Shown in pieces: positions 1 to 8,399 of a stretch of 47,837 bases of DNA (within the stretch, counting starts at the first letter, position 1; every line of letters starts with the position of its first letter). The position numbers and the translations under genes are program-made. This DNA comes from an uncultured bacterium. Lineage in GTDB: Bacteria > Cyanobacteriota > Vampirovibrionia > Gastranaerophilales > Gastranaerophilaceae. The stretch is taken from contig CAROLD010000016.1 of the NCBI GenBank assembly GCA_949035555.1, positions 1 to 47,837 on the forward strand, written 5' to 3'. The notes below the pieces were generated by a model. The model worked only from the letters and a program-made list of their open reading frames with translations. It was not told where the DNA came from and made no database searches.

Positions 1-127
1 GATTGGGATTGAAAAATGTGTTTCTGTAATCTGTGATATTTATCAATCCATAAAATATTCCGATAAAAAGATTATTAGCTATAAAAAGACCGACCACAAT
101 ATTAAGAAATATTACATAAAATTATAA
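1..127 (+). CDS. 3' end of an unidentified gene (partial)
   Basis: A reading frame open from the window edge (first full codon at base 2) runs 41 codons to a TAA at 125-127. The residues are mixed, with repeated lysines near the C-terminus (ending ...KKYYIKL). No family can be recognised from this tail. The region is AT-rich, so a chance open frame is possible, but nothing else explains the stretch before the next gene. Confidence 0.3.
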   Translation, partial: IGIEKCVSVICDIYQSIKYSDKKIISYKKTDHNIKKYYIKL

Positions 128-192
128 AAATAGACAATAATTTATAAAGTAATGTTTTTAGATATATGTAGGTCCAAAGTGTAAGGAGCAAC

Positions 193-465
193 ATGTTTCG
201 CGAAACTCTGGATTTATACATAAAGAGAATCTTAGATTTTCTACTATACTCAAAGAATTATATAATCAGGAAAAATCCGGTACAGGCAATTTCCGCATCG
301 GTAGTAGAAGGTATAAAAGATTTTCTTACCATAAAAAAGAAATTAAAGATGGCACAGTATAGATTGAACTACCATCAGCATCAGCTCCAAAAGATGGAAC
401 AACTGATAGCAGAAAACAGCCAGCACAATTTCTTGAAAGGATCAACGTTAGATCAAAAAAGATAA
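193..465 (+). CDS. small unrecognised protein, 90 aa, C-terminal coiled coil
   Basis: Unrecognised. The ATG has a good ribosome binding site (AAGGAG at 183-188). The protein is basic; the N-terminal half contains a hydrophobic amphipathic stretch (about residues 12-25) and the C-terminal half (45-75) is a charged, glutamine-rich helix likely to coil. The next small coiled-coil gene starts 15 bp downstream on the same strand, so the two are probably cotranscribed and may interact. Function unknown. Confidence 0.6.
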   Translation: MFRETLDLYIKRILDFLLYSKNYIIRKNPVQAISASVVEGIKDFLTIKKKLKMAQYRLNYHQHQLQKMEQLIAENSQHNFLKGSTLDQKR

Positions 466-480
466 AGGCAGGAAAAAGCA

Positions 481-813
481 ATGGGTTTATTCATAGGTAT
501 AATAAGGAATGTTTATCTTAAACAGATGAAATCCACCCTTCAATGGAAGGTTCATCTTATTACCCAGGCTAAAATGACTGCGACTGCCGCCGCTGCCGGT
601 TTATTACAAGTTGGTACGGATTACGAATCAGATTCACTGATTTCTAAAAAACTGCAAGAACGACAGTATAAGTTAAAGCTCTTAGAAGAAAAATTAGATA
701 TGCAAAAAGAGCAATATGAACAAAAAATTGCAATGATAAACGAAGAAATCAAATCAAATCAAGACATGATTCAATCAGGTATTCAAACATCCTTCTCTTA
801 TAAAGTCGGATAA
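481..813 (+). CDS. small unrecognised protein, 110 aa, coiled coil
   Basis: Unrecognised. The start has an AGGAAA-like site just upstream. Residues 30-45 form an alanine/threonine-rich patch, and residues 55-95 are a long charged coiled coil (repeated K/E/L/Q heptads). It follows the 90-aa gene by 15 bp, and its stop lies 1 bp from the end of the opposing gene. The pairing of two small coiled-coil proteins suggests a structural or adaptor pair, but no function can be assigned. Confidence 0.6.
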   Translation: MGLFIGIIRNVYLKQMKSTLQWKVHLITQAKMTATAAAAGLLQVGTDYESDSLISKKLQERQYKLKLLEEKLDMQKEQYEQKIAMINEEIKSNQDMIQSGIQTSFSYKVG

Positions 814-814
814 G

Positions 815-1468
815 TTATGACTTAATAAAAAGATTTATAATATCGTTCATCACAGCAGACTGTCTTTGATACTGCTGTGATTTTGCTTCTAAGATACCTA
901 TTTGTTTACGGTATTCAATAATATTAGCCTGGCACTCTTTTGAATTGCTTACAAGCGTTTCCTGAACCTGTTTAGCTTCCTGAATAACAGACGGCATTGA
1001 AATACCTAAGGCTTCCATAGTCTGACGGATAATAACAGCGCCGGTTTGCTTGGAAACTCCAGCCGGCAACTTGCTAATAAGCTGTCTTAGAACTGCAACA
1101 TTTGCAGGGTAATCAAAATCATCAGGGACCTGTGCATAAGCATCAGCTCCTAAATTTCTTGCAATACTTTGTTGAAAAACATTATCAACTACTGAACTTT
1201 GAGACTGAAAAGAAGACTGGAATTGAGTTTGCTCTCTTAATTGGTCTTGAATTTTTGACTGCAACACAGATGGAAGTACTGCATTATCAGAACCTAAATT
1301 ATACGTATCAGAATCACTTTCTTCATTTGTGATAGAAGCAAATCCGTCAAAAGAATTATCATAATTTTCTTCGGACGGAGCATCAACATGCTCATCTTCA
1401 ATAGTTTGCATTTTTAAAGCTTCTACTATTTTTCTGCCTACATTGTCGTTCATTTTATCTTCAGCCAT
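815..1468 (-). CDS. unrecognised acidic protein, 217 aa
   Basis: Unrecognised. The N-terminal about 65 residues are acidic and low-complexity (E, D, S, N rich), followed by a serine/glutamine-rich stretch (about 75-95) and a more ordered C-terminal helical region (110-217) ending in a coiled coil. There is no signal peptide or membrane segment. The start follows AGAGGGCAAG on the minus strand. It faces the two small coiled-coil genes with 1 bp between stop codons. It could be a cytoplasmic scaffold, but this is a guess. Confidence 0.6.
   Translation of the reverse strand: MAEDKMNDNVGRKIVEALKMQTIEDEHVDAPSEENYDNSFDGFASITNEESDSDTYNLGSDNAVLPSVLQSKIQDQLREQTQFQSSFQSQSSVVDNVFQQSIARNLGADAYAQVPDDFDYPANVAVLRQLISKLPAGVSKQTGAVIIRQTMEALGISMPSVIQEAKQVQETLVSNSKECQANIIEYRKQIGILEAKSQQYQRQSAVMNDIINLFIKS
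849..884 (+). terminator. possible terminator hairpin inside the opposing gene
   Basis: A perfect 10-bp inverted repeat (ATCACAGCAG at 849-858, CTGCTGTGAT at 872-881) is followed by TTTT on the plus strand, 36 bp after the stop of the 110-aa gene. It lies within the 3' part of the coding sequence on the minus strand. It may terminate plus-strand transcription; the T run is short. Confidence 0.35.
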
Positions 1469-1626
1469 CTTGCCCTCTTTAATTTATAAATAAAACAATA
1501 TAATTATATTAAAGAAATAGTAAATTATCAAGAAAAAATTTTAAATCTCCTGATTTTAGCTTAAGATATATTAACTTGCTCCCCATTTGCATTTATGTTA
1601 GCATCAAAAAGTAAGTGAGGGATATT

Positions 1627-2562
1627 ATGGAAACAATAGAAATTAACAATTTTACAATGCTTAATTGCGGAGAAAACATATACCAATCAGCTGCAATCGC
1701 GGCGGTTGAAGACAAAATTGACTACGAAATCTTAAGCGAGAATAAATCTTTAGAATACATTGATTTTTTAAACTTGTCAGAAGCTGTAAAAATTTTAGCA
1801 GAGTTTTTTGATGTACATTGCACCGTAATAGCAAAAGAAGCTTCTATCTGCTCAGCTGCATTAGCAAACAACGGAGAAGCTGCATTAGCAAAAGCTATAG
1901 ACACTGACCCTGCGGCAATTTTAAACGGCACGGTCGGTTTTAGCAAAGAAGTTACCGCAGTTATCGCAAAACAGTTAAAATCAATGAAAATTCGCAATAT
2001 TATTGCTCCAAAATTTGATAAAGAGGCACTGGCTTTTCTTTTAAAGAATAACGATATCAACGTAATTAAAGTAAACTCTCCGCTTCAAGAACTTCTTGCC
2101 TTCAGCTCAAAAGACATAAAAGTTACACCATTTGGAATTCTTGTACAAGAACAAAATACAAGCAAACTCGCAAAAGATAATTTCAAAGTTGTAACAAAAT
2201 CAAAACCAACTCAGGAACAGGCTGAAGATGCTGTATTTGCGTGGAAAATATCAAAATATCTGAAAAGCAAATCCGCAATTATTGCAAAAGATTTAGCCGC
2301 AAAAGCTATTATTCAAGGCAAAACAAACGGCATCATAACATCCGAACTTGCAGCTGACTATGCTTGCGAAACAACAAAAGATGCAGTACTTGCAGTTGAC
2401 GGTACAATTGAAAACGAAGAAACTATAAATGCGGCAATACAAGGCAGGATAGGACTAATTATTGAAGCCGGCACAGGCAAAATTTCAGAAAAAATTGTAA
2501 AACTTGCAGATAAATATAATTTATCAATAATTCACACATCAATCGAAAATAACAGATATTAA
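1627..2562 (+). CDS. PurH (AICAR formyltransferase)-like protein, truncated and divergent
   Basis: A 311-aa protein related to the AICAR transformylase domain of PurH. The clearest part is residues about 195-215 (KPTQEQ...FAWKISKYLKS), which matches the family pattern K-P-T-x-x-x...F-A-W-K-x-x-K-x-x-K-S-N, and a C-terminus resembling the usual GGSIRD...I..A...GI region. It lacks the N-terminal IMP cyclohydrolase domain (PurH is about 510 aa). The catalytic K-H-x-N-P-C-G motif is replaced by KEASICS, so normal activity is doubtful. The ATG at 1627 is preferred over the GTG at 1615 because GAGGG at 1617-1621 is well spaced for it. It heads an apparent operon with dCMP deaminase (16-bp gap). Confidence 0.6.
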   Translation: METIEINNFTMLNCGENIYQSAAIAAVEDKIDYEILSENKSLEYIDFLNLSEAVKILAEFFDVHCTVIAKEASICSAALANNGEAALAKAIDTDPAAILNGTVGFSKEVTAVIAKQLKSMKIRNIIAPKFDKEALAFLLKNNDINVIKVNSPLQELLAFSSKDIKVTPFGILVQEQNTSKLAKDNFKVVTKSKPTQEQAEDAVFAWKISKYLKSKSAIIAKDLAAKAIIQGKTNGIITSELAADYACETTKDAVLAVDGTIENEETINAAIQGRIGLIIEAGTGKISEKIVKLADKYNLSIIHTSIENNRY

Positions 2563-2578
2563 TATAAGAGGCAAAAGT

Positions 2579-3028
2579 ATGGAAATAAAACCCTGGGATG
2601 AATATTTTTTAGATTTAGCAAAAACATGTGCAAGCCGCTCAAACTGCATTAGAGCCCAAGTTGGAGCCGTAATTGTCGGTCCAGATAAGAAAATTAAAGC
2701 AACAGGCTACAACGGAACACCTTCAAAAGTTGAATCTTGCGCAGAAAGAGGAGAATGTTACAGAATAAAAAATAATATCCCATCCGGCACCAGATACGAA
2801 ACCTGTCGTTCAATACACGCAGAACAAAATGCAATAATTCAGGCAGGACAGGACAGATGCAAAGATGGCACTATTTATATCTGGGGACATAACTTTATCT
2901 GCATACTATGCAAAAGATTTATTGTACAATCCGGTATTACCCATTGCGTATTGAAAAAAGACGAAAATTCTCCGATTGTATATGTATCAGTTGAAGACAT
3001 TAGAAAAGAATTAGACGAGCAACGATGA
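2579..3028 (+). CDS. deoxycytidylate (dCMP) deaminase, ComEB type
   Basis: A 149-aa zinc-dependent deaminase that converts dCMP to dUMP for thymidylate synthesis. The zinc-binding HAE motif is at about residues 80-82 (SIHAEQNAI), with the catalytic Glu, and the paired cysteines are in ICILC near 107. The usual PCxxC proline is replaced by isoleucine. The dCMP-specific cysteine-rich insert (ESCAERGECY...) before HAE is present, which separates it from cytidine deaminases. Its last four bases overlap the start of the GH13 gene (ATGA), so the two are translationally coupled. Confidence 0.88.
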   Translation: MEIKPWDEYFLDLAKTCASRSNCIRAQVGAVIVGPDKKIKATGYNGTPSKVESCAERGECYRIKNNIPSGTRYETCRSIHAEQNAIIQAGQDRCKDGTIYIWGHNFICILCKRFIVQSGITHCVLKKDENSPIVYVSVEDIRKELDEQR

Positions 3029-5067
3029 AAAAAATAATACTATCTCTTCTTTTAACACTTTTAATTTATATACAGATACCAACCTGCGCAACCGCACAGG
3101 ATAGTGTTAATAATGGTGTTTATATTTCTATGGAGCAATCCGTAATATCCGCAAAAATGGAAAAAGAGCTAAAAGCTGATATCGCAAAAATTTACGGGGA
3201 TACTCAAACTGATGAAATATATTCAAAAATCGTAGAAATTGCCCAAAATGCAAAAGCAAGACGACCTCAAAACCTGAAAGATGAAGACTTAACTCGAGCA
3301 AACGACTGGTACAAAGATGAAATTATCTATATGTTTTATGTTGACCAGTTTGGCACAATTAGACCAGAAAAACCTAATCAATTTAAAGATACGACAAAAA
3401 TGTTGCCCTACTTAAAAAAACTAGGAGTAACGACAATTTATATGTTACCGTTTGCGGATTCTCCAATGGAAGATGCAGGTTTTGACGTAAAAAATCCTCA
3501 AAACGTGAGAACTGATTTAGGCGGCAAATTACAATTTGAAAGATTTATAAAAGAGGCTAAATCTCAAGGATTTAACATTAAAGCGGATCTTGTACTAAAT
3601 CACTTTTCGGATCAGCATGAATGGTTTCAACAAGCGCTAAAAGGGGACCTTGATAAGCTTGATTACTTTATCGTAAGAAACGACATGCCGGAATATACCA
3701 AGTACACAGACCCGAAACTGGGAACTGTTGTAGAATACAAAGAAGACGACGGAAAAATTAGTAAAAGAAGACTGATTTTTCCGGAAATAACAGAGCACAA
3801 CTGGCGTAAAGTAACTATTGAAGGAAAAGATTACTATGTTTATCATACTTTCTACCCGTTCCAGCTTGACATAAACTGGAAAAAACCGGAAGTACTTTAT
3901 TATAATTTGGAAACAATAAATTACTGGGCAAACCTTGGGGTTGATATATTTAGACTTGATGCAATCCCATATCTTGATAAAGAACCAGGAACAATGGGGG
4001 AAAACCTCCCTGCAACTCATGCAATTATAAGACTTTTAAGCACATACCTGCAAGCTATTGCCCCTCGCTCGGTTCTTCAAGCTGAAGCGTGTCAACTGCC
4101 CAAAGATGTTATACCATACTTTGGCTCTGACAGAAAAACTGAGACCATTATAGACGGAAAAACACGAGATTTAAAAAGAACTGACGAAGTGCAAATTGCA
4201 TACAACTTCCCGTACATGCCTGCATTATGGGCTAGTTTTATAACTGAAGACAGCAAATATTTTAAAGAAGCAATGAAGCAGACTCCGAGTATTCCAGAAA
4301 CGGCAAGCTGGGCTACCTTTTTACGAGTACATGATGAACTTACTCTTGAGATGGTAACTCCTGAATTACGACAACTTATCTATAATGCCTTAGAAGAAAA
4401 AGGCGCACCGTTTAGAAAAGGCTTCGGTGTTTCCGGCAGAATGGCGAATTTCTTGGATAAAGACCATGATCATATTGAAATGGCATTTTCTGTATTGCTT
4501 TCAATGCCGGGGATTCCTATTATTTATTACGGAGATGAAATTGGAGCCCAGAATAACTTTGATAATGCTAAAAAAAGTGCAGAACTAAGAAAGAAGAAAC
4601 AGGCAAAAAGCAAAATTAAATTGCTGTCATTCTTTGATAGCAGAGATATAAACAGAGGATTATTAACAAAAGACGCTTTTTATGATGCTGCGTCTTCAAC
4701 AAAAACATACAGCGGGAAAATATTCCATAAAGTTCAAAAAATGATTGAACTTAGAAAATCTACTCCAGCACTGAGTAGAGGAAGCCTTGCAATTTTAAAA
4801 ACAAACTATCCGCATGTTTTTGCATATGTTAGAAGCTATAAAGGTGAAAAATACCTTATTGTAAATAATCTTTCAAATAAAAGACTTGCCGCAGAAGTTG
4901 AACTTCCGGCAGATATTTACCTAAAAGCGATAAAGAATAAAAGTTATGTTTATCTATCAAATATATTAACTGATGAACAGTATAAACTTAAAATTTCATT
5001 AAATGATAAAAAATCTCATCTGCTTATGTATCCTTATTCTGTAGTTTGGCTGAAATTGCCGAAGTAA
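3025..5067 (+). CDS. secreted GH13 (alpha-amylase family) glycoside hydrolase/transferase
   Basis: A 680-aa protein with a signal peptide (charged MKK, hydrophobic core, cleavage probably after the ATA of TCATA, about residue 24). All four GH13 conserved regions are visible: D188-LVLNH193, FRLD with nucleophile D312, QAE with acid/base E354, and HD at 436-437. The spacing and the phrase YWANLGVDIFRLDAIPYL resemble trehalose synthase-like members more than classical amylases. A C-terminal beta domain follows from about residue 590. It overlaps the dCMP deaminase gene by 4 bp, and its 3' end overlaps the opposing acyltransferase gene by 44 bp. Substrate cannot be decided from sequence. Confidence 0.85.
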   Translation: MKKIILSLLLTLLIYIQIPTCATAQDSVNNGVYISMEQSVISAKMEKELKADIAKIYGDTQTDEIYSKIVEIAQNAKARRPQNLKDEDLTRANDWYKDEIIYMFYVDQFGTIRPEKPNQFKDTTKMLPYLKKLGVTTIYMLPFADSPMEDAGFDVKNPQNVRTDLGGKLQFERFIKEAKSQGFNIKADLVLNHFSDQHEWFQQALKGDLDKLDYFIVRNDMPEYTKYTDPKLGTVVEYKEDDGKISKRRLIFPEITEHNWRKVTIEGKDYYVYHTFYPFQLDINWKKPEVLYYNLETINYWANLGVDIFRLDAIPYLDKEPGTMGENLPATHAIIRLLSTYLQAIAPRSVLQAEACQLPKDVIPYFGSDRKTETIIDGKTRDLKRTDEVQIAYNFPYMPALWASFITEDSKYFKEAMKQTPSIPETASWATFLRVHDELTLEMVTPELRQLIYNALEEKGAPFRKGFGVSGRMANFLDKDHDHIEMAFSVLLSMPGIPIIYYGDEIGAQNNFDNAKKSAELRKKKQAKSKIKLLSFFDSRDINRGLLTKDAFYDAASSTKTYSGKIFHKVQKMIELRKSTPALSRGSLAILKTNYPHVFAYVRSYKGEKYLIVNNLSNKRLAAEVELPADIYLKAIKNKSYVYLSNILTDEQYKLKISLNDKKSHLLMYPYSVVWLKLPK

Positions 5068-6127
5068 CCTTTTTATAAACATATTTCTGAAATTTACCGA
5101 AATATGTTGTTACAAGCATGACTACCACAAAATAAAAATAAGTTGTCTGTACCGGGTTAAATATTGAATAAATCTTATCACCCTTATCTGAAATTGGAGT
5201 TCCGGTAATATAGAACAGCAGTAAAGTAATCATATACATTACAAAAACATGATTTGCCATAATATGATATGTTGTTTGTCCAATATCTTGAAAAAGCTTA
5301 ACCTCTTTAAAATACGGATAAAGAAGTTTTACTGTAAATAGAGAAACCCAGATTCCCGTTAAAGATGTAAGTACCGGAACAATTATCTGGGAATCAAACC
5401 TGCCCCATACCAGCACGTAACTCAACCCAATACCGTGCACCGGATCAAAATCTCTGTTAAACAGCCATAAAAAAGACTGAAAAAGTATTATCGAGCCAAG
5501 CCACTTAGGAGTAAAAATATTGTAATTGTCCTTAATATATTTCACGTAAAAATATCCCAGATATACAAAGAACAAAGAAAACATCGTTCTCATAACAACC
5601 AAAGCAAGCGGAGTGTGATGTATTACTTTCCAGAAAGGAATTGCTCCAAAGCCTAAAACAGTAAAGAATACTAATGAAATATATTTATTATTAGATTTAC
5701 ATAACACGCGCATCAGAAATAAAAATACAATCATAGTCATAAACAACTGAGGTACAAACCACAACGGCGCACATAAATATAGTTGATGCCCATTTATAAA
5801 TGGAGTAATAAAAAAGTTTTTAAAAGAAACCGGTTCACCAAAAAATTCACCGATTACGGGAACAAGAGCAAGTGTAATCATAAGATAAACAGTTTCATAT
5901 GCAAAATACGGAATAAGCAAAGATTTTATTCTACGTGTAAAATATGTTGTTACATCCTCTAAATATTTATCCTTAAACAACATCCCGGATATAAAGAAAA
6001 ACAAAGCCAACTGAAACGAATAAGGCGGAAACATTCCAAATATAGAAAACTCCAAATGCCCTGAAACAACAAGCATTATAGCCAAAGCTTTCAGTAATGT
6101 AACCTCTCCGGAAAAAACTTTATCCAT
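5024..6127 (-). CDS. acyltransferase 3 family membrane protein
   Basis: A 367-aa integral membrane protein with about ten hydrophobic segments. The N-terminus (KALAIMLVVSGHLEFS...FFISGMLF) has the acyltransferase-3 pattern, with the conserved histidine (H23) in the first helix and an F-I-S-G-M-L-F-K segment after it. Family members O-acetylate or otherwise acylate extracellular polysaccharides and lipids. An AGGGGAT site precedes the ATG. The last 44 bp overlap the 3' end of the GH13 gene on the other strand. Both may act on surface or extracellular glycans, but this is inference. Confidence 0.82.
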   Translation of the reverse strand: MDKVFSGEVTLLKALAIMLVVSGHLEFSIFGMFPPYSFQLALFFFISGMLFKDKYLEDVTTYFTRRIKSLLIPYFAYETVYLMITLALVPVIGEFFGEPVSFKNFFITPFINGHQLYLCAPLWFVPQLFMTMIVFLFLMRVLCKSNNKYISLVFFTVLGFGAIPFWKVIHHTPLALVVMRTMFSLFFVYLGYFYVKYIKDNYNIFTPKWLGSIILFQSFLWLFNRDFDPVHGIGLSYVLVWGRFDSQIIVPVLTSLTGIWVSLFTVKLLYPYFKEVKLFQDIGQTTYHIMANHVFVMYMITLLLFYITGTPISDKGDKIYSIFNPVQTTYFYFVVVMLVTTYFGKFQKYVYKKVTSAISAKLQNKDT

Positions 6128-6299
6128 AAATAAATCCCCTTTATAAAGTTATTATAGATAAAATAAACAAAAATAAAAGTACCTTCTTAAGATATTATCC
6201 ACCAACTTGATTTTAACAAAATTATTATTAAATATGAAGTAGGAAAAATCCTGTAAGGTTAAGGCTTTTACACCTTTTGGTTGATTTTTTCGTTAAAAG

Positions 6300-6329
6300 T
6301 TGAAAAAAAGTGCAAACATAAGGTATTAT
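6300..6329 (+). promoter_or_regulatory. probable sigma-70-type promoter of the flagellar operon
   Basis: TTGAAA at 6300-6305 and TATTAT at 6324-6329 are separated by 18 bp, ending 20 bp before the fliE ATG, with GAGAGG as ribosome binding site. No sigma-28-like motif was seen. Upstream, TGTAA and TTACA half-sites form a loose inverted repeat around 6254-6274. Confidence 0.55.
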
Positions 6330-6349
6330 AGAATAGAGAGGTAGTAATT

Positions 6350-6685
6350 ATGAACAGTAATTTTCCACAATATGATTTATCATCAAGAATTCAGCATACT
6401 AAATTTTCATCAGGATTTGGAATGCCGAGTATCAGAATGGACAGGGTTGAAAAACCTGAAACTCAAGACTTCAAGCAGGTAATGAGCGGTCTTGTGGAAA
6501 ACCTGAATTCAGAAATTAATGCCCCTGATAATATGCTAAAAGATGTTATGTCAGGAAATCAAAACGTAGATATCCATGATGTCATGACAGCTATGGCAAA
6601 ATCAGAAATAAGCGTAAGCGTTGCTACACAAATTACAGGTAAAGTTATCAATGCTTACGATAGAGTTATGCAAATTTCAGTTTAG
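6350..6685 (+). CDS. fliE: flagellar hook-basal body protein FliE
   Basis: A 111-aa protein whose C-terminal half fits FliE: a helix with DVMTAMAKSEISVSVATQITGKVINAYD, corresponding to the family pattern D-V-m-x-A-x-x-K-a-x-l-s...r-x-K-v-x-x-A-Y-x-E-I-m-x-m. FliE links the MS ring to the rod. It is the first gene of a run fliE-fliF-fliG-fliH-flhA, all on the plus strand, and has its own promoter and ribosome binding site. Confidence 0.85.
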   Translation: MNSNFPQYDLSSRIQHTKFSSGFGMPSIRMDRVEKPETQDFKQVMSGLVENLNSEINAPDNMLKDVMSGNQNVDIHDVMTAMAKSEISVSVATQITGKVINAYDRVMQISV

Positions 6686-6719
6686 TAATAACTACTAATT
6701 ACAGACAAGCGGGACGGAG

Positions 6720-8393
6720 ATGGATTTTAGTAAATTATTAGAAAATAAACCTTTATTATACGGAATAATCGGAGCAGTTATTCTGGTTATTGCTGTTTTA
6801 ATAATAGGGGTATCAGTTGCGGCAAATAATGGCGGCAAAGAAAACAATGTAGTAGGCGGTGAGCCCTTAAAAACAAATGTTGACCTTTTAACAACTGACA
6901 ATTTAGGCAAAGCTCTTGAAATTCAGGCACTTTTAGCAAAACAAGGCATCACGGTTGAACGTCAGATGGACGGTACAAAGTCAAAACTTGTTTTAAACAA
7001 AAATAACTGCTCTACATTGACTAAAAAATGTACAATTACTGACCGTGATAACGCGCTTATCACTATTGTTCAAAGCGGACTTGTTGACCAGAATGTTGGA
7101 CTGGAAATTTTTGATAAAGGTGATTTCACATCAACTAAAGAAGATAAAAGAATTCGTCTTGCTCGAGCAATGAATGGTGAACTTGCAAGACTTATAAAAC
7201 AAATAAAACCTATACAAAATGCTACAGTATTTATCTCTATTCCTGAATCCAGCAACATGTTTGAAGATGCCAAACCTAAAACTGCAACTGTCCAAATAGT
7301 TATGCCGGTTGGTGAAAAATTAGATCAGCTTAAAGTTAAAGCTATTACAAATTTACTTTTAGGAAGTGTATCAGGGTTAACGGCTGAAAATATTGCAATT
7401 ACAGACACTAACGGTAATGTTTATCACAGTGTAATGAACGCAGAAGATGAAATGCTTCAAAAACTTGAAGAAAATGATAAATACATGCAGCAAAAGATTT
7501 CAAAACAGTTAGACCGTCTTGTGGGCCCGGGAAATTATGTTGCAACAGTAAGTACATTCTTGAGACAGGCTCCTATTGAAAGATTTTCTATAGAATATGA
7601 CCCGAATAAAAAAGCTTCCGTATCAGAACAATCATTTACAGAAGGTTTAGGTGACAAAACTCAAGACCAGAGCCGCGGTATTAATGCAGTCAGTGTATAT
7701 CTTCCTAACGGATTACCAACAGGCGGTTCAGATTCGAGCCAGAACAGAAATTACTCCCGTCAGGCAACAGAAACTCAATACGGAGTAACAAAAACTCAAA
7801 CTAATGAATATATCAAACCCGGTATAATTGAAGATGTATCAATTGCTGTAACCTTAGACAGAAACAATCTGCCAAGCGACACAACAATTGAAGAATTAAA
7901 AGAATTAATTGCAAGGGCAGCCAGCCCAAAAGTTACTGCTGACAGTGTTTCTATTGCGTTTACAAATTCAAACGATCCTTATTTAACTCCGGAAAGACAA
8001 CAAAATCTTCCGAAAGTTGATGAGTCAGGAAATCCTTGGTGGTTAGCGCTATTATTATCAGCACTTGGGTTGATAATTATATTTAAAGCAATTTCTGCTA
8101 AAGTAAAACGCGTCAGAGAAGAAAACGAAATTGAAGTTGAAGCACTCCGTCAAAAAGCTTTAGAACAAGAAAGACAACTGAATGATATAAATTCCAGAGC
8201 AAGTCAGCTTACTCAGCGTCAATCCGAACTGGCTCAGGATTTAATCAATTCGCAGCAACAAAGAGTTCAACTGCCGCAGTTTGATGAAAACCTCCTTCTT
8301 GATTCACTTGACAGTATATCAAATGAAATCACTGAAGATGCTGCGGATAATATTAAGAGCTGGATTGAAGAAGGTTCAACTAAAGAAGGATAG
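6720..8393 (+). CDS. fliF: flagellar MS-ring protein FliF
   Basis: A 557-aa MS-ring protein. A first membrane helix lies at about residues 13-33; a second (WWLALLLSALGLIIIF) at about 440-456, followed by a cytoplasmic charged tail that in the family binds FliG. The central part contains the secretin/YscJ-type ring-building motif region (ERQMDGTKSKLVL, VFISIPE) and the family's PGNYVATVS segment. Length is normal for the family. A GGACGGAG stretch lies directly before the ATG, and fliG follows 6 bp after the stop. Confidence 0.9.
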   Translation: MDFSKLLENKPLLYGIIGAVILVIAVLIIGVSVAANNGGKENNVVGGEPLKTNVDLLTTDNLGKALEIQALLAKQGITVERQMDGTKSKLVLNKNNCSTLTKKCTITDRDNALITIVQSGLVDQNVGLEIFDKGDFTSTKEDKRIRLARAMNGELARLIKQIKPIQNATVFISIPESSNMFEDAKPKTATVQIVMPVGEKLDQLKVKAITNLLLGSVSGLTAENIAITDTNGNVYHSVMNAEDEMLQKLEENDKYMQQKISKQLDRLVGPGNYVATVSTFLRQAPIERFSIEYDPNKKASVSEQSFTEGLGDKTQDQSRGINAVSVYLPNGLPTGGSDSSQNRNYSRQATETQYGVTKTQTNEYIKPGIIEDVSIAVTLDRNNLPSDTTIEELKELIARAASPKVTADSVSIAFTNSNDPYLTPERQQNLPKVDESGNPWWLALLLSALGLIIIFKAISAKVKRVREENEIEVEALRQKALEQERQLNDINSRASQLTQRQSELAQDLINSQQQRVQLPQFDENLLLDSLDSISNEITEDAADNIKSWIEEGSTKEG

Positions 8394-8399
8394 GAAATT

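Noticed and set aside
1102..1332. 76-aa plus-strand frame
   Set aside because: It lies wholly inside the 217-aa minus-strand gene and has no ribosome binding site.
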